Positions 22,791-31,196 are shown, numbered from the stretch's first letter. The stretch: 33,540 nucleotides of DNA from Nocardia jejuensis NBRC 103114 (GCF_001613145.1 NZ_BDBU01000071.1:1-33540); one strand, 5' to 3'. Notes: generated by a model from the sequence alone, not told the origin. Made by a program: numbers and translations.

Positions 22791-24257
22791 ATGGGCAACC
22801 ATGGTTTGATCTGCGATCCCGATGAACTACGCACATTGTTCCTTTTCGAGAAGCTGAACGACGAACAGCTGGCGTGGCTGTGCCGCGACGGCCGCGTGGA
22901 GATTTTCGAACCGGGCCTGGTGTTCCGCGAGGGCGATCCCGCGACCTGCTTCTACGTGCTGATGGACGGCGAGGTCCGGCTCACCAAGATGTCCGGCGGC
23001 GAGGAGATCGAACTCGTCCGCACGGACCATCACGGCTCGTACGCGGGCGCGTGGACCGCCTATATGGGCGACAAGGTGGACCAGAACTACAACGGCTCGT
23101 TCTACGTGACGCGGCCCTCGAAGTTCTTCGTGCTGGACGCGGGCACCTTCGCCCGAATGGTCCAGGAGTGGTTCCCGATGGCGCTGCACCTGCTCGAGGG
23201 CGTGTTCTTCGGCAACCGCAATTCCAACGAGATCCTCGGCCAGCGTGAGCGGCTGCTGGCGCTGGGCTCGCTCTCGGCGGGCCTGACCCACGAACTGAAC
23301 AATCCGGCCGCGGCCGCGGTGCGCGCGACCTCGTCGCTGCGTGAGCGCGTGGCCGGGATGCGGCACAAGCTGAAGATGATGGCGCACGGCAAGTTCGACT
23401 CGAACACCCTCGAGGCGCTGGTGCAGTTGCAGGAGGAGGCGGCCGCGCAGGTCGCCAAGGCCCCGACGCTCACCTCGCTGGAGGCCGCCGACCGTGAGGA
23501 CGAGCTCGGCGACTGGCTCGAGACGCACAATATCGACAACGGCTGGGATCTCGCGCCCAATTTCGTCCAGGCCGGATTCGACATCGACTGGCTGGAGAAG
23601 GTGCACGGCACCCTGGATCAGTGCGGCGACAACGTCTTCGAGGGCGCGATCCGCTGGCTCAACTACACGGTCGAGACCGAACTGCTGATGAACGAGATCG
23701 CCGATTCCACCACCCGCATCTCCTCGCTGGTGAACGCGGCCAAGCAGTACTCGCAGATGGATCGGGCCCCGTTCCAGGTGGTCGACATTCACGAACTGCT
23801 GGACAGCACCCTGGTCATGCTGGCCCGCAAGATCGGCGACGGGGTGGTGGTGCTCAAGGAGTACGACCGCGGCCTGCCGCCGGTGCCGTGCTTCGCGGCC
23901 GAGCTGAATCAGGTGTGGACCAACCTGATCGACAACGCGGTCGGCGCGATGCACGGGTCGGGCACCCTCACCGTGCGCACCTACCGTGAGAACGACTGTG
24001 CGACAGTGGAAATCGGTGACAGTGGTCCCGGCATCCCGGCGGAGATCCGCAACCGCATCTTCGAGCCGTTCTTCACCACCAAACCGGTCGGCGAGGGCAC
24101 CGGCCTGGGGCTGGACATCTCGTTCCGGATCGTGGTGAACAAGCACCACGGTGATATCCGGGTCGAATCCGAGCCCGGCAACACCCGATTCATCGTCCGG
24201 CTTCCGCTGGAGAACCCGGAAGCCGAAGCCACACAACTCGATACGGGAGAACACTGA
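22791..24257 (+). CDS. Soluble sensor histidine kinase with cyclic-nucleotide-binding domain
   Basis: The 488-residue protein has no membrane helix. Residues about 12-135 have the cNMP-binding (Crp-like) fold: LFLFEKLNDEQLAWL, then PGLVFREGDPATCFYVLMDGEV. The phosphate-binding cassette is not canonical, so the ligand is uncertain. The DHp segment holds phospho-acceptor His167 in LSAGLTHELNNPAAA, and a long charged helical insertion (185-330) follows. The ATPase domain is complete: N box around NQVWTNLIDNA (373-382), G1 DSGPGIP (410-416), F box FEPFFTTK and G2 GTGLGLDIS (436-444). It is the obvious partner of the receiver-flavoprotein just upstream. ATG 22791 has GTAGGAG seven bases before it, overlapping the upstream stop. 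The stop TGA overlaps the ATG of the zinc-finger gene by one base. Confidence 0.92.
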   Translation: MGNHGLICDPDELRTLFLFEKLNDEQLAWLCRDGRVEIFEPGLVFREGDPATCFYVLMDGEVRLTKMSGGEEIELVRTDHHGSYAGAWTAYMGDKVDQNYNGSFYVTRPSKFFVLDAGTFARMVQEWFPMALHLLEGVFFGNRNSNEILGQRERLLALGSLSAGLTHELNNPAAAAVRATSSLRERVAGMRHKLKMMAHGKFDSNTLEALVQLQEEAAAQVAKAPTLTSLEAADREDELGDWLETHNIDNGWDLAPNFVQAGFDIDWLEKVHGTLDQCGDNVFEGAIRWLNYTVETELLMNEIADSTTRISSLVNAAKQYSQMDRAPFQVVDIHELLDSTLVMLARKIGDGVVVLKEYDRGLPPVPCFAAELNQVWTNLIDNAVGAMHGSGTLTVRTYRENDCATVEIGDSGPGIPAEIRNRIFEPFFTTKPVGEGTGLGLDISFRIVVNKHHGDIRVESEPGNTRFIVRLPLENPEAEATQLDTGEH

Positions 24258-24610
24258 TGGCCGAGCAGATCGAGGGCATCGACACCACCGCCGCTCCGAG
24301 CGGCCCGGGCTGCGTGGAATGCGAAGCCGCCCAGGGCTGGTGGGTACATCTGCGCCGCTGCGCCCAGTGCGGGCACGTCGGATGCTGTGATTCCTCGCCG
24401 TCGCAGCACGCGACGAAGCACTTCAAGGACAGCGGTCACCCGTTCGTGCAGAGCTACGAGCCGGGGGAGACCTGGTTCTACAACTTCGACACCCAGGAGA
24501 TGTACGGCGAGGGGCCGGAACTGGTTGCGCCGCTGCATCATCCGCTGGATCAGACCGTGCCGGGGCCGCGCGATCGCGTGCCGAGCGACTGGCAGCAGCA
24601 CGTGCACTGA
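24257..24610 (+). CDS. UBP-type zinc-finger protein
   Basis: The 117-residue protein is almost entirely one ZnF-UBP domain (about 15-85). Metal ligands are visible as Cys19-x2-Cys22, Cys35-x2-Cys38, Cys43, His51, His55 and His61, and the fold continues with FVQSYEPGETWFYNF. In eukaryotes this domain binds the free C-terminal Gly-Gly of ubiquitin. Actinobacteria lack ubiquitin, so the bacterial ligand is unknown; a free carboxyl-terminal tail or a redox-sensitive zinc switch are options. The last 30 residues are Pro-rich and probably disordered. ATG 24257 shares one base with the kinase stop (TGATG), so it is translationally coupled to the kinase and is likely part of the same signalling system. 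A hairpin terminator lies 50 bases downstream. Confidence 0.9.
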   Translation: MAEQIEGIDTTAAPSGPGCVECEAAQGWWVHLRRCAQCGHVGCCDSSPSQHATKHFKDSGHPFVQSYEPGETWFYNFDTQEMYGEGPELVAPLHHPLDQTVPGPRDRVPSDWQQHVH

Positions 24611-24660
24611 GCCGTGAACGGGGTGCACCGCGTATGCGCGGTGAGCGCCTGATCGGCTGA

Positions 24661-24690
24661 ACAGGCCCCGGGCGAACGCTCGGGGCCTGT
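24661..24690. terminator. Bidirectional hairpin between zinc-finger gene and hydrolase
   Basis: A 12-bp stem (24661-24672 with 24679-24690, one G-T pair) has a 6-base loop, between two convergent stop codons. It likely ends the receiver-kinase-zinc-finger transcript. Confidence 0.7.
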
Positions 24691-24713
24691 CTCGTCGGGG
24701 ATCGATGCGGCGA

Positions 24714-25886
24714 TCAGCCCTGCGCAGGTGGGCCTTGCGGAGGTTGTCCTTGTGGAGACGGGTGTCGCAGGGGTTGCCCCTGCGGGGGTGGGCCTTGCGG
24801 CGGCTGTTCTTGCGGGGGTGGGCCTTGCAGGTGGTGCCCCTGTGGAGGTTCGCCCTGCGGGGATTGCCCTTGTGGGGGTGGGCCTTGCGGGGGTTGCCCT
24901 TGTGGAGGTTGCCCCTGTACGGGTTGTCCTTGCGGACCCGGATCTCTCGGCGGCTGCCCCTGCGGGGGTTGCGCCCGGGGAGGTTGTTCCTGGGGCGGCA
25001 GCCCGGGCGAAGGCTGTTCCAGCGGCGGCCGCACGTGCAGCGGCTGCTCGTGCAGGGGGTGTCCCTGCGGCGGCTCTCCGTCGCGCGGGGCGAGATTCTG
25101 CCGGGTGATGAAGTCGAGTGCGCGGTCGGCCAGGTCCTGCCAGCCGTGATCGACGACCATCGAGTGACCGCGGCCCTGCATCACCTCGAGTTCCGTGACG
25201 CCCGGATTGCGTTGCTGGATCTTGTATTCGGCCTGCACGATGGCCTCCGGAACGGTCTGATCCTCGCTCGCCGCCAGCATCAGCAGCGGTCCGCGTGGAT
25301 TGTGCAGGGCGACCGTGGCCTCGCTGCCGGGTGTGAGATTCGCGGTGGCGGCCTGGAACAGGGGCTTGGCCGGGCCCGGAATCACATACCGCGCGAACAG
25401 TTCGTCCGATTCCTCGCGGCTCACGGTGTTGGCGAAGAAGCGGTGGTAGGTCTCGGAGGTGTGCGACCAGGTCTTGCCGCGCAGCCACGGCTTGCTCAGA
25501 ATCGCTCCCGCACTGCGCAATTGGGCGGGCGGTAGCGCGTACACGCCCTTGAACTGCGCGGGTGAGAGCACCACCGCCGCGATGGCATTGCCGTCGGCCA
25601 GCAGCCGCTGGGTGATCAGCCCGCCGAAGGAGTGCCCGATCACGATGGGCGGTCCGGGCAGGTCGGCGATGAATCGGGCGTAGTGCTCGGTGATTTCGGC
25701 GATGCCGCGATTGTTCAGCGCGTCCGGGTCGGCACGGGTGGATTCCGGATCCGGTCCGTCGCCGGGCCAGCCGGGTGCGATCGGCGCGAATCCGGCCTTC
25801 TCGAAGTATTCGATCCACGGGTTCCAGCTGTCGCTGTGCATCCACAATCCGTGCACGAAAACGATCGGTGGTTTGGGTGCGGGCAC
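24714..25886 (-). CDS. Alpha/beta hydrolase with long Pro/Gln/Gly-rich C-terminal tail
   Basis: The 390-residue protein has an alpha/beta hydrolase domain (about 6-265): FVHGLWMHSDSW (oxyanion region), nucleophile elbow IGHSFGG with Ser86, acid-loop region LMLAASEDQTVP, and catalytic His in GRGHSMVVDHGW. No signal peptide is seen, so it is probably cytoplasmic. The last 118 residues (about 273-390) are a low-complexity tail built from PPQGQ-like units, with no predicted fold. Such a tail is unusual on this family and may mediate binding or simply be a repeat expansion. GTG 25886 is chosen because GAGGAG ends 5 bases upstream and the hydrolase fold begins at once; the frame stays open further up. 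The substrate is unknown. Confidence 0.88.
   Translation of the reverse strand: MPAPKPPIVFVHGLWMHSDSWNPWIEYFEKAGFAPIAPGWPGDGPDPESTRADPDALNNRGIAEITEHYARFIADLPGPPIVIGHSFGGLITQRLLADGNAIAAVVLSPAQFKGVYALPPAQLRSAGAILSKPWLRGKTWSHTSETYHRFFANTVSREESDELFARYVIPGPAKPLFQAATANLTPGSEATVALHNPRGPLLMLAASEDQTVPEAIVQAEYKIQQRNPGVTELEVMQGRGHSMVVDHGWQDLADRALDFITRQNLAPRDGEPPQGHPLHEQPLHVRPPLEQPSPGLPPQEQPPRAQPPQGQPPRDPGPQGQPVQGQPPQGQPPQGPPPQGQSPQGEPPQGHHLQGPPPQEQPPQGPPPQGQPLRHPSPQGQPPQGPPAQG
24717..25070 (-). repeat. Imperfect repeats encoding the Pro/Gln/Gly tail of the hydrolase
   Basis: About 354 bases are made of imperfect short units that read CCCCCGCAAGG/CAACC-like on the minus strand. They encode PPQGQ/PPQGP variants some 20 times over. 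Units are multiples of three, and base composition differs from the flanking gene (fewer A/T-neutral codons, strong strand asymmetry with G/T on the plus strand). Confidence 0.85.
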
Positions 25887-26212
25887 GGGATCTCCTCGGG
25901 CTGAGAGTGATCGGCGCCGGTCGCCTGGCTCGGGAGAGTGGCGTGTGAACGCCGGAGAATGTGCACGGCCGACCGCCCGAACAGGCAGCGCCGCCAACGA
26001 ATTGGTGTGTTCGATCGTACGCGCGCAGTCCCCTCGGCGACCTCGAACGACCGAGTTCCGGCGGAGCCGACGCACGACCCGATCCGGAAGATCGCTGGAA
26101 GATAGCCGGATTCGAGTCTTCCCTATCGCGACTCGATACCGCCGGGTACGCTGCTGCGGACGCCGGGCAGGACCGGCGCACTCACACTCTCGAAAAGCTC
26201 GGAAGCAGGGGT
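25887..26212. other. 326-bp divergent intergenic region
   Basis: It lies between the leftward hydrolase and the rightward lipoprotein gene. No supported gene was seen. TACGCT at 26147-26152 could be a -10 for the lipoprotein, but no matching -35 was found. Frames open across it on both strands look like upstream extensions of the flanking genes, not coding sequence. Confidence 0.4.
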
Positions 26213-26650
26213 ATGAAGCGGATATCGATCGTGACCCTCGCGGCAGGCGCGATGGTGTTGGGGCTCGCCGGGTGCGGGTCCGACAAGTCCGGCGACACCG
26301 ACAGCGCGCACCACGCCACCTCCACCTCCACCACCGCTGCCGCGAGAACGACCGTCCCGAGCGTGTCCACCACGCCCGCGACCGTGGTCGAACCGCCGAC
26401 GGATGTTCCGACCCAGCCCGCCGCCGTCAAGAAGACGGTCGCGCCCGACGGCGCGCAGACCACCTGCGGCGTCTTCCGGGAGCTGGACGACGCCACCGAG
26501 AAGGCCGTCATCGAGCAGGTCCTGGCGGCCAACCCCGGCTCCATGCTCGAGGGCAGCCCGAACGTGGCGCTCGGCACCGCCAAGCTCGCGTGCCTCGCGA
26601 CCAGCTACACCGATACCGCGGTGGCCGTGGCCATCCGGGTCGCCAAGTAG
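26213..26650 (+). CDS. Small lipoprotein of unknown function
   Basis: The 145-residue exported protein has a signal peptide MKRISIVTLAAGAMVLGLAGC ending in lipobox LAGC (Cys21). A Ser/Thr/Pro-rich linker (about 30-75) follows. A small folded domain (about 83-145) contains two cysteines likely to form a disulfide (TTCGVFRELDD and AKLACLATSY). No family with known function is recognised. ATG 26213 is supported by the signal peptide. GCAGGGG just before it is an imperfect, close Shine-Dalgarno. It is a single gene between the divergent hydrolase and a 356-base gap. Confidence 0.83.
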   Translation: MKRISIVTLAAGAMVLGLAGCGSDKSGDTDSAHHATSTSTTAAARTTVPSVSTTPATVVEPPTDVPTQPAAVKKTVAPDGAQTTCGVFRELDDATEKAVIEQVLAANPGSMLEGSPNVALGTAKLACLATSYTDTAVAVAIRVAK

Positions 26651-27006
26651 CTCCGCCCCCGGCACGGACCAGCTTCGGTCGAGTTGCCCGGACCGGGGTC
26701 GGTCGCGCTGCCCTCGGTGGTCCGGGACCTGTCGTGCGTTCGAAACGCCTGCGCCGCGACACTGACAACTTCTTGTGGTTCGTCGGCTTCCCTTCGTGCT
26801 CAGGGGGTTCGGCGCGGTGGTTCGCGGCTCGCGGCCTGCGGTCCGGGGTAACGGAGCGGTGAATCTCTCGATCTCCACTAGGGATTCGCCCGTCATCGCA
26901 CGGGCGATGCGCCTGGCCCGAGTGCCCGCGGACAGCCTCGGCGGTCCACTCGGCGCGCAGGCGTAGGGTCCCGAACGGACAGCATCGGGCGAGGACGGGT
27001 GGGCGC
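26651..27006. other. 356-bp gap between lipoprotein and second ECF41 sigma factor
   Basis: CCCCGG (26657-26662) and CCGGGG (26693-26698) bracket a weak terminator-like structure just after the lipoprotein stop. TCGCCCGT (26886-26893) and ACGGGCGA (26900-26907) form an 8-bp hairpin. TAGGGT at 26964-26969 fits a -10 and would give a leader of about 30 bases for the sigma factor. No convincing gene was found; a 63-codon frame at 26775-26966 lacks a ribosome-binding site and has unnatural composition. Confidence 0.45.
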
Positions 27007-28005
27007 ATGGACGCCGATGGGTTGATCGAATTCGAGCGACATCGCCCCCGCCTGTTCGCACTCGCGTACCGGATGCTCGGCTCGGCGAGCGAGGCCGAGG
27101 ACGTCGTGCAGGAGGCATACCTGCGCTGGGACCTCAGCGCTCGCGCCGAAATCCGTTCCGCCGAAGCGTGGTTGACGACCGTTCTGGTGAATCTCTGCCG
27201 GACCTGGCTCGATTCGGCCCGTGCCCGCCGCGGGACCTATGCCGGCCCGTGGCTGCCCGAGCCGATCCAGACCGCCCGCGGTGAACTCGGCCCGCTCGAA
27301 TCGGCCGAGCAGCGCGAGCTGGTGTCCACCGCCGTGCTGACCCTCCTGGAACGCCTGACTCCCGCCGAGCGATCGGTCTTCGTGCTGCGCGAGGCCTTCG
27401 GCTACGCCCACCGTGAGATCGCCGACATGCTCGACTTCACCGAGGCGAATTCCCAGCAGCTCTACCGCCGCGCCACCCGGCACGTCCACCACGACCGCCC
27501 CCGCTTCGAACCGGCCCCCTCGCAGGCGCGCGCCTTCTTCGAAAAGTTCCTGGCCGCAGCACAATCCGGCGATGTCGCCGGTCTGGAAGCCATGTTCACC
27601 GCCGATATCGTGGCCATCGCCGACGGTGGCGGCAAGATCGCCACTGCCGACGGTGGCGGCGAGTTCACGACTGCCGACGGTGGCGGCGAGTTCACCACTG
27701 CCGACGGTGGCGGCAAGAACACGACTGCCGACGGTGGCGGCGAGTGCACCGCCGACCGTCGTCCCATCGAGGGCGCGACCCGTGTCGCCCGCTACCTCGT
27801 CGGCCTGTTCGCCCGCGATCTGCCGGGCCTCACCGTCACGATCGACGAGGTCAACGCCGCTCTCGCCTTCGTCGCCCGCGTGAACGACACCCCCATCGCC
27901 GTCGTCAGCGCCGACCTGACCGCCACCGGGATCTCGGCCCTGCGGCTGGTCCTGAACCCCGACAAACTCGAATTCTTCATCCGCGCGGACAAAGCCACCC
28001 GCTGA
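27007..28005 (+). CDS. ECF41-type sigma factor with five-fold repeated DGGG motif
   Basis: The 332-residue protein has sigma region 2 (about 10-76; YRMLGSASEAEDVVQEAYLRW), linker motif WLPEP (82-86) and region 4 (about 105-160; LTPAERSVFVLREAFGYAHREIADML). The SnoaL-like regulatory domain (about 173-332) keeps NPDKL (317-321). The conserved single DGGGK motif of this domain is here repeated five times (206-209, 215-218, 224-227, 233-236, 242-245), in nine-residue units ADGGG[K/E]xxT. The flanks (FTADIVAIADGGGK and TADRRPIEGATRVARYL) match ordinary ECF41 proteins, so about four extra units were added in frame. ATG 27007 follows GAGGACGGGTGGGCGC. No typical ECF41 partner (carboxymuconolactone decarboxylase, oxidoreductase or epimerase) is adjacent: the next gene is clpC2. 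Confidence 0.92.
   Translation: MDADGLIEFERHRPRLFALAYRMLGSASEAEDVVQEAYLRWDLSARAEIRSAEAWLTTVLVNLCRTWLDSARARRGTYAGPWLPEPIQTARGELGPLESAEQRELVSTAVLTLLERLTPAERSVFVLREAFGYAHREIADMLDFTEANSQQLYRRATRHVHHDRPRFEPAPSQARAFFEKFLAAAQSGDVAGLEAMFTADIVAIADGGGKIATADGGGEFTTADGGGEFTTADGGGKNTTADGGGECTADRRPIEGATRVARYLVGLFARDLPGLTVTIDEVNAALAFVARVNDTPIAVVSADLTATGISALRLVLNPDKLEFFIRADKATR
27619..27750 (+). repeat. 27-bp tandem repeat, five copies, in the ECF41 regulatory domain
   Basis: Four 27-base units (27619, 27646, 27673, 27700) and one 24-base unit (27727-27750) each begin with GCCGACGGTGGCGGC. The units differ in the last 12 bases. Units two and three are almost identical, suggesting recent duplication. Confidence 0.97.
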
Positions 28006-28110
28006 CCGCGCCGGACAACCGGAAGGTCTCGGCTCCGATCGGGGCGTCGGTACTGAATTCGATCTTGTTGTGGGACAGGCTTTCCGAGGCCCGGCATGCT
28101 CGATCGTCGC

Positions 28111-28125
28111 TTCGCTCGTAGCGAA
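28111..28125 (+). terminator. Short hairpin before the clpC2 operators
   Basis: TTCGCT (28111-28116) pairs with AGCGAA (28120-28125) across 3 bases. It lies about 105 bases after the sigma-factor stop and 10 bases before the first GTCAAC palindrome. It could be a weak terminator or another protein-binding site. Confidence 0.3.
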
Positions 28126-28134
28126 CAGTCATTC

Positions 28135-28151
28135 GTCAACCAATGGTTGAC
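28135..28151. promoter_or_regulatory. Operator 1 of clpC2 promoter (GTCAACC-3-GGTTGAC)
   Basis: A perfect 17-bp palindrome with 7-bp arms around AAT. It overlaps the -35 hexamer TTGACT (28147-28152). Its sequence is repeated 29 bases downstream as operator 2. Confidence 0.78.
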
Positions 28152-28176
28152 TCTCCATTAAGAGTCAACCTAAAGT
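28147..28176 (+). promoter_or_regulatory. Leaderless promoter of clpC2
   Basis: TTGACT (28147-28152), an 18-base spacer and TAAAGT (28171-28176) make a good housekeeping promoter. The predicted start, seven bases after the -10, is the A of ATG 28183. Both hexamers are covered by the two palindromes, so a bound repressor would block polymerase. Confidence 0.7.
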
Positions 28177-28180
28177 TGAC
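28164..28180. promoter_or_regulatory. Operator 2 of clpC2 promoter (GTCAACC-3-AGTTGAC)
   Basis: A 17-bp palindrome with 6 of 7 arm pairs, same sequence class as operator 1. It covers the -10 TAAAGT and ends two bases before the start codon. Centre-to-centre distance to operator 1 is 29 bases. Confidence 0.75.
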
Positions 28181-28182
28181 GC

Positions 28183-28938
28183 ATGACGAACAATATCCGC
28201 CTCGATGATCTGATCGACGGCATAAAGAAGGCCCGTCCCGACAATGTCCTGGAGCAGCTCTCGGACGCGGTGGTCGCCGCCAATCACCTCGGTGAGGTCG
28301 CCGACCATCTGATCGGCCACTTCGTCGATCAAGCCCGCCGCTCCGGCGCGTCCTGGACCGATATCGGCGGCAGCATGGGCGTCACCAAGCAGGCCGCTCA
28401 GAAGCGATTCGTCACGAAGCAGCCCGGCGATGCCGCCGCACTGGATCCGCAGGCCGGTTTCGCGCGGTTCACCCCCCGGGCGCGGTCCGTGGTGGTCGCC
28501 GCGCAGCAGGAGGCCCACTCGACCGGTCACGCCGAAATCTCCGTCGAACACCTGATCCTCGGGTTGCTGACCCAACCCGAATCCATTGCGGTGCACGTGA
28601 TCAACGCCAAGGGGATCTCCAGCGACGCGGTCCGCCGGGTGGCGACCTCGGCTCTCTCGCCCGCGGCGGGCGAGTCCCCGGCGCTCATCCCGTTCGACGC
28701 GCAGACCAAGAAGGCGCTCGAGCTCACCTTCCGCGAGGCCCTGCGCCTTGGTCACAACTACGTCGGCACCGAGCACATGCTGCTGGCGCTGCTGGAGGTG
28801 GAGGACGGTTCGGGCACGCTGTCCGGTCTCGGGCTGGACAAGGAGGCGGTATCGGCCGATATCGCGCGCCTGCTGAGCGCGGTGACCGGTCCCAGCGGTG
28901 CGGTGGACCATCCGGAGGACGCGGAACCACAGTCCTGA
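28183..28938 (+). CDS. clpC2: ClpC2-like protein: helix-turn-helix plus double Clp N-domain
   Basis: The 251-residue protein has no ATPase module. Residues 1-80 include a helix-turn-helix (SGASWTDIGGSMGVTKQAAQKRF, about 54-76) preceded by helices. Residues about 94-160 and 170-235 are two Clp N-domain repeats (FTPRARSVVVAAQQEA, ISVEHLILGLL; then LELTFREALRLGHNY, GTEHMLLALLEVEDG). This matches M. tuberculosis ClpC2 (Rv2667) in length and layout. From memory, mycobacterial ClpC2 represses its own gene and binds cyclomarin, shielding the ClpC1 unfoldase. Two 17-bp palindromes cover the promoter here, as expected for autorepression. ATG 28183 is leaderless. In M. tuberculosis the gene is far from groEL2, so this location beside heat-shock genes differs. 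Confidence 0.9.
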   Translation: MTNNIRLDDLIDGIKKARPDNVLEQLSDAVVAANHLGEVADHLIGHFVDQARRSGASWTDIGGSMGVTKQAAQKRFVTKQPGDAAALDPQAGFARFTPRARSVVVAAQQEAHSTGHAEISVEHLILGLLTQPESIAVHVINAKGISSDAVRRVATSALSPAAGESPALIPFDAQTKKALELTFREALRLGHNYVGTEHMLLALLEVEDGSGTLSGLGLDKEAVSADIARLLSAVTGPSGAVDHPEDAEPQS

Positions 28939-28993
28939 CCGGGGAGAAATGTGCGGAGACCACAGCCTCCCGGGGTCTGTCGGATCCGACCGA

Positions 28994-28999
28994 TACGAT
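28994..28999 (+). promoter_or_regulatory. -10 element for leaderless small gene
   Basis: TACGAT is followed by 6 bases and ATG 29006. This fits the recurrent leaderless geometry in the window. Confidence 0.5.
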
Positions 29000-29005
29000 G
29001 TGGGT

Positions 29006-29302
29006 ATGGCGGGCGACGAGGGTTCCGACCTAGTTGCGGGGGAACCGCGTGCCGATCTGGTGCGCGCGCTCTCCTATGTCTCCACCGAGGACACCCCTGA
29101 CGGCTACATCGTCAACGGTGACCTGCCGCCGGACATCGCTCCGGCATTCATCCGCGCCATCATGCGCATCGAGGCCGAGTTGCTGCTGAACGACGCGGAA
29201 CTCGTCACCGTCGAGCACGGTGAGCCGCGCACCCCGGAGGAACGCCGCACCGATGCCCTGATCGCCCTGCTCCTGAGGGTGGACGATCGCCTCGTGCGCT
29301 GA
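29006..29302 (+). CDS. Small acidic protein of unknown function
   Basis: The 98-residue acidic protein reads well as a real gene: high G/C in third positions and a compact, mixed composition. Segments are DLVRALSYVSTEDTPDGYIVNGDLPPDIAPAF-type strand/turn sequence followed by two helices (RAIMRIEAELLLNDAEL and RRTDALIALLLRVDDRL). No transmembrane segment or known motif is present. The frame is open further upstream, overlapping clpC2, but ATG 29006 lies 6 bases after TACGAT and is the best start. It sits between clpC2 and groEL2; whether it belongs to the stress response is unknown. Confidence 0.68.
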   Translation: MAGDEGSDLVAGEPRADLVRALSYVSTEDTPDGYIVNGDLPPDIAPAFIRAIMRIEAELLLNDAELVTVEHGEPRTPEERRTDALIALLLRVDDRLVR

Positions 29303-29355
29303 TTCCGGCGGTTTCGCGCCGCTGGTCGCCGGGGTTCCGGAGATCCACCCCCGAC

Positions 29356-29382
29356 CTTGCACTCGGCACGGGAGAGTGCTAG
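29356..29382. promoter_or_regulatory. CIRCE operator 1 of groEL2
   Basis: CTTGCACTC, 9 bases, GAGTGCTAG: it matches the CIRCE consensus TTAGCACTC-9-GAGTGCTAA bound by HrcA. Its left arm contains TTGCAC (29357-29362) and its right arm runs into TAGAAA (29380-29385), a -35/-10 pair spaced by 17 bases. Confidence 0.88.
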
Positions 29383-29385
29383 AAA
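29357..29385 (+). promoter_or_regulatory. Candidate groEL2 promoter inside CIRCE 1
   Basis: TTGCAC, 17 bases, TAGAAA. The predicted start is near 29392, giving a leader of about 130 bases that contains CIRCE 2. Confidence 0.55.
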
Positions 29386-29390
29386 TGGCT

Positions 29391-29417
29391 TTGGCACTCC
29401 AGACTCGGGAGTGCTAG
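29391..29417. promoter_or_regulatory. CIRCE operator 2 of groEL2
   Basis: TTGGCACTC, 9 bases, GAGTGCTAG. The centre is 35 bases downstream of operator 1. TTGGCA (29391-29396) and TAGGTC (29415-29420), 18 bases apart, could be a second weak promoter. Two operators imply tight HrcA repression released on heat shock. Confidence 0.88.
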
Positions 29418-29520
29418 GTCGGGACGGTGAGGCCGGAGCCACACACTCCCAGGTCGTCCGTCGCGGGCGCCGAGCCTGGCCAGATCGTGTCCATCCCCTG
29501 ATCTGGAGGATCTCAACGCA

Positions 29521-31143
<1,623 letters not shown>

Positions 31144-31196
31144 GTCCGATGGATTCAGTCTGCTGAGTCCTGCTCTCCAGCAACACCTTTCGAACT

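Noticed and set aside
26757..26784. ECF41 promoter before the second ECF41 gene (CGACACT ... CGTC)
   Set aside because: Only 4 of 7 bases match at -35, the spacing is off, and the site is over 200 bases from the start codon.
26775..26966. 63-codon frame before the second ECF41 gene
   Set aside because: No start signal and unnatural Arg/Val/Gly-rich composition.
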